A DNA stretch of 64,000 nt, from contig NZ_JACEZU010000003.1 in assembly GCF_014042355.1 (NCBI RefSeq), positions 496,001 to 560,000 on the forward strand, in the 5' to 3' direction. Both the position numbers and the translations under genes were made by a program. The notes below the pieces were generated by a model. The model had not been told where the DNA came from. It did not search any database and saw only the letters and a list, made by a program, of their open reading frames with translations. Position 1 is the stretch's first letter, and each line of letters starts with the position of its first letter. This document shows, piece by piece, positions 29,203 to 36,381 of the stretch. The DNA comes from Rugamonas apoptosis (lineage in GTDB: Bacteria; Pseudomonadota; Gammaproteobacteria; Burkholderiales; Burkholderiaceae_D).

Positions 29203-30501
29203 GTGGCCACCCGTGAACAGCAAATCGCCGCCCTGCAACATGACTGGGACACCAACCCGCGCTGGCAAGGCGTGACCCGCAGCTACAGCGCGGCCGACGT
29301 GGTGCGTTTGCGCGGTTCGCTGCAGGTCGAGCACACGCTGGCCAAGCGCGGCGCGGAGAAGCTGTGGCACTTGCTGAACCACGAGTCGTATGTGAACGCG
29401 CTGGGCGCGCTGACGGGCAACCAGGCCATGCAGCAGGTGAAGGCGGGGCTGAAGGCGATTTATTTGTCGGGCTGGCAGGTGGCGGGCGACGCCAACCTGG
29501 CCGGGGAAATGTATCCCGACCAATCGCTGTATCCGGCCAATTCCGTGCCCATGGTGGTCAAGCGCATCAACAACACCTTCCAGCGCGCGGACCAGATCCA
29601 GTGGTCCGAAGGCAAGGACGATATCGATTATTTCGCTCCCATCGTGGCCGATGCGGAAGCGGGTTTCGGCGGCGTGCTGAACGCCTACGAGCTGATGAAG
29701 TCCATGATCGACGCCGGTGCGGCCGGGGTGCACTTCGAAGACCAGCTGGCGTCCGTCAAGAAATGCGGCCACATGGGCGGCAAGGTGCTGGTACCCACGC
29801 GCGAAGCGGTGGAGAAGCTGACGGCGGCGCGGCTGGCAGCCGACGTGATGGGAGTGTCCACGCTGGTGATCGCCCGCACGGACGCGGAAGCGGCCGACCT
29901 GCTGACGTCGGACGTGGACGACAACGACCAGCCGTATTGCACCGGCGAGCGCACGGTGGAAGGCTTCTACAAGGTCCGGCCGGGCCTGGAGCAAGCCGTT
30001 GCGCGGGCGCTGGCGTATGCGCCATACGCCGACCTGGTGTGGTGCGAGACGGGCAAGCCGGACCTGGCCTTCGCCAAACGCTTCGCCGAAGCCGTGCACG
30101 CCAAGTTCCCCGGCAAGATGCTGGCCTACAACTGCTCGCCCTCGTTCAACTGGAAGAAGAACCTGGACGACGCCACCATCGCCAAGTTCCAGCGCGAGCT
30201 GGGTGCCATGGGTTACAAATTCCAGTTCATCACGCTGGCTGGTTTCCATGCGCTCAATTACGGCATGTTCAACCTGGCGCACGGCTATGCGCGGCGCCAG
30301 ATGTCGGCCTTCGTGGAGTTGCAGGAAGCGGAGTTCGCCGCCGCCGAGCGGGGCTTCACGCCCGTCAAGCACCAGCGCGAAGTGGGCACCGGTTATTTCG
30401 ATGCCGTGACCCAGTGCATCCAGAATGGCCAGAGTTCGACCACGGCGCTGCACGGTTCGACGGAAGACGAGCAGTTCTTCGACGCCAAGAAAGTGGCCTG
30501 A
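29203..30501 (+). CDS. aceA: Isocitrate lyase AceA
   Basis: AceA splits isocitrate into glyoxylate and succinate in the glyoxylate shunt, allowing growth on acetate and fatty acids. The 432-residue product has the active-site signature KKCGHMGGK near 186-194, and upstream the metal-binding region [16 protein letters not shown]. The GTG start follows GAGGAG. The length fits the short prokaryotic form. Malate synthase is not adjacent. In the same chromosome stretch, the Pat-like acetyltransferase (14268) could affect acetate use, but that link is only an inference. Confidence 0.98.
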   Translation: MATREQQIAALQHDWDTNPRWQGVTRSYSAADVVRLRGSLQVEHTLAKRGAEKLWHLLNHESYVNALGALTGNQAMQQVKAGLKAIYLSGWQVAGDANLAGEMYPDQSLYPANSVPMVVKRINNTFQRADQIQWSEGKDDIDYFAPIVADAEAGFGGVLNAYELMKSMIDAGAAGVHFEDQLASVKKCGHMGGKVLVPTREAVEKLTAARLAADVMGVSTLVIARTDAEAADLLTSDVDDNDQPYCTGERTVEGFYKVRPGLEQAVARALAYAPYADLVWCETGKPDLAFAKRFAEAVHAKFPGKMLAYNCSPSFNWKKNLDDATIAKFQRELGAMGYKFQFITLAGFHALNYGMFNLAHGYARRQMSAFVELQEAEFAAAERGFTPVKHQREVGTGYFDAVTQCIQNGQSSTTALHGSTEDEQFFDAKKVA

Positions 30502-30517
30502 GCGGGCAGGGCGCGAA

Positions 30518-30569
30518 AAATCGGGACGTGACACGATTCGCGTAAATCGGGACGTAACACCATTTACGC
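30518..30569. repeat. Direct repeat, two 26-bp copies
   Basis: Copies at 30518-30543 and 30544-30569 share AAATCGGGACGT and agree at 21 of 26 positions. They begin 17 bases after the aceA stop codon. The function is unknown. They could be a regulator site or the remains of a duplicated element. Confidence 0.75.
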
Positions 30570-30661
30570 AAATGAAAAGCCGCAGGCGGACGCAGGGTCC
30601 CGTCGCGGCTTGTTGCTGGCCCGGACCAGTGACCTCGTGCTTGGGCAGGTGCTGTTTGAGC

Positions 30662-30772
30662 GACGTCGGCGGACGCGCATTGCGTGCCGTGGTCATCGCC
30701 GTAACTGTAGCTTCAGAACGCGGTTTGTCCGGGGGCCAGGAAGGTCAGCGGACCGACATTGTTGAATGCCAT
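30662..30772 (-). pseudogene. Broken small gene with intact ribosome site
   Basis: On the minus strand GGAGG lies seven bases before ATG 30772. The frame reads MAFNNVGPLTFLAPGQTAF and then hits TGA at 30713-30715. Past the stop, the same frame continues SYSYGDDHGTQCASADV, which looks like natural protein. The TGA may replace a TGG tryptophan. I read this as a small gene killed by a nonsense change and then eroded. A genuine 19-residue peptide is the alternative. No named family is assigned. Confidence 0.45.
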
Positions 30773-31023
30773 AATATCCTCCATTAAATACGCCTTGCTT
30801 GCGAGTGCAGCCTGGCAGCTTCCTCTTATCTAGCGTGGACAAGTCCGCTTCGACGCATTCGGCATCGCACGGCGGCGGGCCCGGTTTTTTGGCGTGGCCG
30901 CCTTTCTGGTGGATAATGCTGCTTATTGCGCGCACCAACGCGTCTCCCGCTCCGGGCCGGACGCCGCCCGCGCGGCGCATGCCGCCGCCGCACCGCCCAC
31001 CTATTTGAGGAATTACCAAGCTT

Positions 31024-32274
31024 ATGTTGAGTTACCGCCACGCTTTCCACGCGGGGAATCACGCCGATGTGCTGAAGCATTTCGTGACCATCCAGCTGCT
31101 GCAGTATCTGAATCAGAAAGATACCGCCTACAGCTACATCGACACCCACTCCGGCGCCGGCGTGTACGCGCTCGACGGCAACTTCGCCTCCAAGAACGCC
31201 GAGTTCGATACCGGCATCGGCCCCCTGTGGGACCGCACCGACCTGCCCGCACCGCTGAAGGAGTACGTGGACCTGGTCAAGGCCATGAACCCCAGCGGCA
31301 AGATGCGCTACTATCCCGGCTCGCCATACTGCGCCGACCAGGTGGCGCGCGAGCAGGACCGCCTGCGTCTGTTCGAGCTGCATCCGGCCGACGCCAAGAT
31401 CCTGGCCGACAACTTCCGCAAGGTGGAAGCCCATGCCGCCGCGCAGGGCGTGCGTCCCACCACGCGCGGCAAGCGCGTCATCATCACCAAGGGCGACGGC
31501 TTCCAGGGCCTGAAAGCCTTGCTGCCGCCGCCATCGCGCCGCGCGCTGGTGCTGTGCGACCCGCCGTATGAAGACAAGATGGATTACCGCAAGGTCAAGG
31601 ACATGCTGGCCGAGGCGCTGGGACGCTTCCCCACCGGCACCTACGCCGTCTGGTATCCCTTGCTGCACCGCATGGAGTCGCGCCAGTTCGCGGACAAGCT
31701 CAAGCAGTTGCCGGCCGAGTGGCTCAACGTCACGCTGACCACGCACACCCCGATGCCGGACGGCTTCGGCCTGCACAGCAGCGGCATGTTCATCCTGAAT
31801 CCACCGTACACGCTGGAACCGATGCTGAAGCAAGTGATGCCTTACCTGGTGCAGGCGCTGGGCAAGGACGAGGGCGCCCGCTTCACGCTCGAAACGGGCA
31901 CCCAGGTGACGGGACGGTCCCGCTTGTCGGGTGCCAGTGGCGTGCAGGCCGAAGGCCGTGGTCCGCAATCGGGCGCGCGTGGCCCGCAGGCTGGTGCACG
32001 TGGGCCGCAAGCGGGCGCCCGTGCTCCCCAGTCCGGCGAGCGCGGCACGCAGGCGGGTGGACGCGGACCCCAAGGAGGCCCGCAGTCTGGCCCACGCGGC
32101 GCACAAAGCGGCCCACAGTCCGGTCCGCGCGGTCCGCAGAGCGGCCCACAGTCCGGTCCACGCGGTCCGCAAAGCGGCCCTCGGAACGGCCCATCGGGTG
32201 GCCGCGGCGGCGCGAGCGGCGCTGGCCGTGGTCCGGCGATGGCTGCGCGCAACAGTGGCTCACGCAAGCCATGA
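31024..32274 (+). CDS. rlmJ: 23S rRNA (adenine(2030)-N6)-methyltransferase RlmJ with long repetitive tail
   Basis: RlmJ methylates A2030 of 23S rRNA. Residues 1 to about 285 cover the usual enzyme: MLSYRHAFHAGNHADVLKH at the start, SYIDTHSGAGVYAL as the SAM site, and LVLCDPPYEDK near 176-186 as the DPPY catalytic motif. The E. coli protein is about 280 residues; this one has 416. The extra 130 residues are an Arg/Gly/Pro/Gln/Ser-rich tail built of six 7-residue repeats (about 310-351) and three 11-residue repeats (about 352-384), then a basic end. Such a tail could bind RNA or ribosomes, but that is inference. The ribosome site is GAGGAA. Confidence 0.93.
   Translation: MLSYRHAFHAGNHADVLKHFVTIQLLQYLNQKDTAYSYIDTHSGAGVYALDGNFASKNAEFDTGIGPLWDRTDLPAPLKEYVDLVKAMNPSGKMRYYPGSPYCADQVAREQDRLRLFELHPADAKILADNFRKVEAHAAAQGVRPTTRGKRVIITKGDGFQGLKALLPPPSRRALVLCDPPYEDKMDYRKVKDMLAEALGRFPTGTYAVWYPLLHRMESRQFADKLKQLPAEWLNVTLTTHTPMPDGFGLHSSGMFILNPPYTLEPMLKQVMPYLVQALGKDEGARFTLETGTQVTGRSRLSGASGVQAEGRGPQSGARGPQAGARGPQAGARAPQSGERGTQAGGRGPQGGPQSGPRGAQSGPQSGPRGPQSGPQSGPRGPQSGPRNGPSGGRGGASGAGRGPAMAARNSGSRKP
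31951..32175 (+). repeat. Two coding tandem repeats in the rlmJ tail
   Basis: Six 21-base units (31951-32076) encode variants of GARGPQA. They pass directly into three 33-base units (32077-32109, 32110-32142, 32143-32175) that encode GPQSGPRGPQS or a near variant. Both unit lengths are multiples of three, so copy-number changes keep the frame. Confidence 0.9.
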
Positions 32275-32330
32275 TTTTACGCAATAAAATATTGTCAAGA
32301 GTGCACGGCCGGGTATAGTCTTATATCAAC

Positions 32331-32353
32331 GGGTACGTCGCAGCGACGTACCC
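32331..32353 (+). repeat. Perfect 10-bp hairpin between rlmJ and the EAL-HDOD gene
   Basis: GGGTACGTCG and CGACGTACCC form a perfect 10-base stem around a CAG loop. There is no T-tract, so it is not a standard terminator. It lies 55 bases before the next start codon and may be a regulator site or part of a bidirectional stop. Confidence 0.7.
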
Positions 32354-32407
32354 GCCGGGCTTGCTGCGGACCCGCCGCGGCCACGAGTGCTGATCTGAGG
32401 TATGCGC

Positions 32408-33682
32408 ATGACCTTGTCGCAGCCAGCCACCGCAGTACCGCCGTACGCCAACAATTTTTTCCTGGCGCGGCAACCGATACTCAACCGGCAGCAACGCCTG
32501 GTTGCCTACGAATTACTGTTCCGTACGGCGGCCGAACGCAACAATGCCAGCTTCATCGACCACACGGAAGCGACCGCCACCGTGATCGCCCACGCCTCCG
32601 AACTGGGCATGGGCAGGGTGGTGGGCGACCAGATGGCCTACGTCAACGTCGACACGGTGGGCTTGATGAGCGACTTCATCAACTTCCTGCCCACCGACAA
32701 GGTGATCCTGGAAATCCTGGAGTCCGTCAAAGCCACGCCGGAAGTGCTTGAACGGGTGCAGGAACTCAAGCTGGCCGGCTTCAAGTTCGCGCTCGACGAC
32801 GTGGTGGCCGAATCGGATGATGTGCGCAAGTTGCAGCCGCTGTGCGACGTGATCAAGATCGACATCAAGGACGTGCGGCCGGGCGCGTTGTCGACCCTGA
32901 CGCGGGGCCTGCGCCATCCCAGGCAAAAACTGCTGGCGGAAAAAGTGGAAACGATGGAAGAGTTCCAGCAATGTCTGGCGCTGGGTTTCGAATACTTCCA
33001 GGGTTATTATTTCGCTCGCCCCGTCATCCTCAGCGGCAAGAAGATCGCGCCGTCCCAGCTGACCATCCTGCACCTGCTGGATTTGCTGAGCCAGGATGCG
33101 GACACCCAGGCCATCGAACGCAGCGTCAAGCACGACGCGCTGATCACGCTCAACCTGCTGCGACTGGTGAACACGCCAGCCGTGGGCGCGCGCTACCGCA
33201 TCAATTCCGTGGGACATGCGCTGGTGGTGCTGGGGCGGCGCCAGTTGCAGCGCTGGTTGCAGATCCTGCTGTACGTGAAATCGGGCCAGCAGCATGAATT
33301 CACCTCGCCGCTGCTGCAACTGGCCACCACGCGCGGCAAGACCATCGAACTGCTGATGGAAAAGCTGCGCCCCGGCCAGCGTGTGTGCGCCGATATCGGC
33401 TTCACGGTGGGCATCATGTCGCTGATGGACACGCTGTTCTCGGTTCACATGAAGGACGTGCTCAACAGCGTCAACGTGCTGGACGAGGTACGGTCCGCCT
33501 TGCTGCACCACAGCGGCGACTACGGCAGCATGCTGAGCCTGATCGAGCACCTGGAAACGGACAGCGACGGCCAGAGCCTGAGCCGCATGTTGCACGAATT
33601 GCAGCTATCGCCGTCGGAACTGTATGCGATACAGTTGGCCGCATTTGATTGGGTCAATGATTACGCGCATGGGATGCAATAA
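32408..33682 (+). CDS. EAL and HDOD domain-containing signalling protein (YuxH-type)
   Basis: The product has 424 residues from ATG 32408, which is seven bases after GAGG; ATG 32402 would be too close. The N-terminal half is a degenerate EAL domain. It starts FFLARQPILNRQQRLVAYEL and has YELLFR in place of the EAL motif, so c-di-GMP hydrolysis is unlikely. DDVVAES and IKIDIKD remain. The C-terminal half is an HDOD domain (about 205-400, with LLRLVNTPAVGARYRINSVG). Such proteins act in signalling and motility control and usually have no catalytic activity. There is no membrane segment. The gene stands alone. Confidence 0.9.
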   Translation: MTLSQPATAVPPYANNFFLARQPILNRQQRLVAYELLFRTAAERNNASFIDHTEATATVIAHASELGMGRVVGDQMAYVNVDTVGLMSDFINFLPTDKVILEILESVKATPEVLERVQELKLAGFKFALDDVVAESDDVRKLQPLCDVIKIDIKDVRPGALSTLTRGLRHPRQKLLAEKVETMEEFQQCLALGFEYFQGYYFARPVILSGKKIAPSQLTILHLLDLLSQDADTQAIERSVKHDALITLNLLRLVNTPAVGARYRINSVGHALVVLGRRQLQRWLQILLYVKSGQQHEFTSPLLQLATTRGKTIELLMEKLRPGQRVCADIGFTVGIMSLMDTLFSVHMKDVLNSVNVLDEVRSALLHHSGDYGSMLSLIEHLETDSDGQSLSRMLHELQLSPSELYAIQLAAFDWVNDYAHGMQ

Positions 33683-34078
33683 GAAGACATTTCAAAATGA
33701 CCGTGGCGTCGTTGCAGCTCCTTGCCGTGCAGGCGCACTGTCTTCGTCGCTGCGCCTCGCCACGCTCATTCTGAAATGGCTTCTAAGCGGGGGTGGGCCG
33801 GGTAAGGTCATGGCCAGGCGCTCCCACCGTCCGCGGATGCTGGCGTTTTCGTTATCGTCCTGGTAACGTCACTTTCATCATGGCATGAATGGTGCTTATC
33901 CCCCTTTGCCAAAAGCTGTTTCCGCGCGAACTACCAGCCCCATGCCATCAGCACCGGGGACTGATCAAACCAGCAGAGCATTTCTTTAGTGTCACATGCT
34001 TGCCTGTGGTGCATAAGCTGCACACTTCGGTGCATGTGATCGTCGATAGAGCATCCGTTCGCATGTCCAGGCTCAGTC
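33683..34078. other. 396-bp intergenic region with palindromic element
   Basis: No gene is supported. The first 95 bases hold a long inverted repeat (33689-33777). A GG-N10-GC sequence at 33882-33895 (TGGCATG ... GTGCT) resembles a sigma54 promoter, but it is 180 bases from the next gene and the match is partial. The rest shows nothing notable. Confidence 0.5.
33689..33777. repeat. Inverted-repeat element after the EAL-HDOD gene
   Basis: The 19-base arms at 33689-33707 and 33759-33777 pair at 17 of 19 positions (ATTTC, AATGA and CGTGGC blocks). The 51-base interior contains related direct repeats CGTCGTTGC and CGTCGCTGC. It begins six bases after the stop codon. The arrangement looks like a REP-type or miniature dispersed element, possibly also acting as a terminator. 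Confidence 0.65.
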
Positions 34079-36370
34079 GTGTTCGATGAAGACATGCCCT
34101 TTTTCAGGAATCCGCTTTTGGATAGTCAGCTCAAACAGCTTCTCCCCACTCGTCCCCAGCCCGATCCGATGGATGCGATCGCCGGACTGGGTCGCTGGAA
34201 TCTGGACCGGGACAGCGCGTACTGGTCGTTCTCGCCTATCGCCTTGCAATTGTTGGGCATCGACACCGGCCCGATGGCCGCTCACTGGTTAGCCTGCGTG
34301 CTCGCCGAGGATAAGCCAGCGTTGGCTTCCGCGACGGCGGCCATCCTGCGTGACGGCGCCGCCGTGACCTGCGAATTCCGCACGGTCGAGCGCGAGCGTG
34401 GCATGCAATGGCTGCGACTGCAGTCACTGGCGGCCGGGGATGGCCTGGTGGCCAGCGGCATCCTGACCGATATCACCGAGGCCAAGCGCGCCGCGACCCG
34501 CGAACGCTTCAACTTCGCGTTGACCCGCTATTTGATCGGAACGGATACGTTTGATGATGCGGTCGACAAGATCCTGCACCTGGTGTGCGAGGAACTCGGA
34601 TGGGAGTGGGGCGCCTTCTGGGCGCGGGAGTGCCAGGGCGACACCGATACGCTGCGCTGTCGCCATGTCTGGCACCACCCGGAGCACGACTACGCGCAAT
34701 TCCGTGGCGCCGCGATGCGGCTCGCCGTCAAGCCGGGGCAGGGGCTGGTGGGTGAGACGTGGCTGACGGGGAAGTCGCAATGGATCGAGACCTCGGCCAC
34801 CCATGCCGATATGGCGCGGGTGCGCGCCGCGCGGCGCTGCGGCTTGCGCTCGGGGTTCTTTTTCCCGGTGACGTACGTGGCCGCCGACGGCGAGTTGCAC
34901 CGCGCCGGCGTGCTGGAATTCTTCAGCGTCGCGCCGCGCCAGCGCGAAGCCCAGTTGCCCGGCCTGGCCGAATCGATCAGCGCGTTGATCGCGCAAACGG
35001 CGCAGCGCCTGGTGCAGCAGGAGCGGGTCCGGGTGTTGGCGCAAACGGACGAGATGACGGGCTTGATCAACCGCGCCCATTTCCATAGCTTGCTCGACGC
35101 GGCCTGCGCCCGAGGCCGGGAATTCGGCCTGTTGTACATCGATCTCGATCAATTCAAGCCCATCAACGACTGTCTGGGGCATGCGGCCGGCAATGCCGTG
35201 CTGTGCCAGTTCGCGGCACGCCTGCGGGGGCTTGCCGAGGGCGGGTCCGTGGTGGCGCGGCTGGGCGGTGATGAGTTCGCGCTGCTCACGCCCGCCGGGC
35301 TGAGCCGAGAAGAGCTCGACGCCCTGGCGGGCGAGGTGCTGGCGGCGGCGCGGGCGCGGTTCCAGTATCAGGGCCATGCCTTATCGGTGTCGGCCAGCGT
35401 CGGTATCAGCCAATTCCCGCTGCATGGCGACAACACGGCGCAACTGCTGCATGCGGCCGATGCCGCGATGTACGTCAGCAAGGGCAATGGCCGCGACCTG
35501 GTCAGCTATTTCAGTCCCGACGATAGCCAGCAGCGCACCATGGCAGCCCTGCTGATGCATTCAGCGCTGCAGGACGCGCTGCAGCGCGATGAGTTTTTCC
35601 TCGAGTACCAGCCGATTTGCGACACCCAGAGCTCCCGGATGGTGGCGTTGGAAGCGCTGATCCGGTGGCGCCGGGCGGACGGCAGCATCGTTCCCCCTGA
35701 TCAATTCATCCCGATGGCCGAGCAGAGCCGGCTGATCATCCAGATCGGGCGCTGGGTCATCGCCCGCGTGTGCCAAGATCTGTCGGCGCTGCGCGCAGCG
35801 GGCATGCCGCCGCCGCAGGTCCACATCAATATGGCCGCGCCCGAGTTCCTCGACAGCGAGCTACCGGCGCAACTGCTTGCCATCACCGCCGCCGCCGGCA
35901 TTGCGCCCCGGCAAATCTGCCTGGAGCTGACCGAGGGCGTCATTATGCAGCGGGTGGAGCAGGCGCTGCCCATCATGCACGAGCTGACGCGGCTGGGATT
36001 CGACATCAGCCTGGACGACTTCGGGATGGGCTATTCCTCCCTGTCGCGCCTGAAGGCCTTGCCCATCGCTTCCCTGAAAATCGATCGCCTGTTCCTGCGG
36101 GGCGTGCCCGCGGATCGCAATGACGTTGCGATCGTGCGCTCCATCATCGAGCTGGGACGCAATATGAAACTGCGTGTCATTGCCGAGGGCGTGGAGCAGG
36201 ATGCGCATCTTGGCTTCCTGCGCCAGTGTGGCTGTTCGCTGGTCCAGGGCTACCTGCCTGGCCGTCCCATGCGCCTGGCGCAGCTGATGGCCGCGCATGG
36301 CGTGGGCGCGCCTGGGGTAACGGCCGCGGCCACGGCCCCGTCGCCGGTTTCGATTTCCGCATTTCATTAG
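34079..36370 (+). CDS. Bifunctional-type PAS-GAF-GGDEF-EAL c-di-GMP protein
   Basis: The 763-residue soluble protein has a PAS-like segment (about 30-140), a GAF domain (about 155-315), a GGDEF domain with RLGGDEFAL near 393-401, and an EAL domain. The EAL domain is complete: EALIRW near 523-528, ELTEG, DDFGMGYSSL, KIDRLF, AEGVE and the late VQGY are all present, so phosphodiesterase activity is likely. The GGDEF signature is intact but the upstream RxxD inhibitory site is not. The start is uncertain: GTG 34079 has a distant AGG, and ATG 34094 is the alternative. The next gene starts 11 bases after the stop, so the two form an operon. Confidence 0.92.
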   Translation: MFDEDMPFFRNPLLDSQLKQLLPTRPQPDPMDAIAGLGRWNLDRDSAYWSFSPIALQLLGIDTGPMAAHWLACVLAEDKPALASATAAILRDGAAVTCEFRTVERERGMQWLRLQSLAAGDGLVASGILTDITEAKRAATRERFNFALTRYLIGTDTFDDAVDKILHLVCEELGWEWGAFWARECQGDTDTLRCRHVWHHPEHDYAQFRGAAMRLAVKPGQGLVGETWLTGKSQWIETSATHADMARVRAARRCGLRSGFFFPVTYVAADGELHRAGVLEFFSVAPRQREAQLPGLAESISALIAQTAQRLVQQERVRVLAQTDEMTGLINRAHFHSLLDAACARGREFGLLYIDLDQFKPINDCLGHAAGNAVLCQFAARLRGLAEGGSVVARLGGDEFALLTPAGLSREELDALAGEVLAAARARFQYQGHALSVSASVGISQFPLHGDNTAQLLHAADAAMYVSKGNGRDLVSYFSPDDSQQRTMAALLMHSALQDALQRDEFFLEYQPICDTQSSRMVALEALIRWRRADGSIVPPDQFIPMAEQSRLIIQIGRWVIARVCQDLSALRAAGMPPPQVHINMAAPEFLDSELPAQLLAITAAAGIAPRQICLELTEGVIMQRVEQALPIMHELTRLGFDISLDDFGMGYSSLSRLKALPIASLKIDRLFLRGVPADRNDVAIVRSIIELGRNMKLRVIAEGVEQDAHLGFLRQCGCSLVQGYLPGRPMRLAQLMAAHGVGAPGVTAAATAPSPVSISAFH

Positions 36371-36381
36371 AGGGCACGCAA

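Larger units (their letters stand above)
30502..31023. other. 522-bp intergenic region between aceA and rlmJ
   Basis: No intact gene is seen. It holds a 26-base direct repeat at 30518-30569, and a minus-strand micro-ORF with an excellent ribosome site that appears to be the start of a broken gene (30662-30772). A GC-rich stretch precedes rlmJ. GAGGAATTACC lies just upstream of the rlmJ start. Confidence 0.5.

Noticed and set aside
30693-31019. A 108-residue minus-strand frame before rlmJ
   Set aside because: There is no ribosome site. The nearby micro-ORF at 30772 has a much better start in a different frame, and the translation shows no natural features.
33881-33896. Sigma54 promoter
   Set aside because: The GG-N10-GC spacing fits but the -12 part is only a partial match, and it lies about 180 bases before the next gene with no enhancer-binding protein gene nearby. 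Chance is likely.
33889-34089. A 66-residue frame upstream of the GGDEF-EAL gene
   Set aside because: There is no ribosome site, no motif and the composition looks random. It overlaps the start of the next gene.
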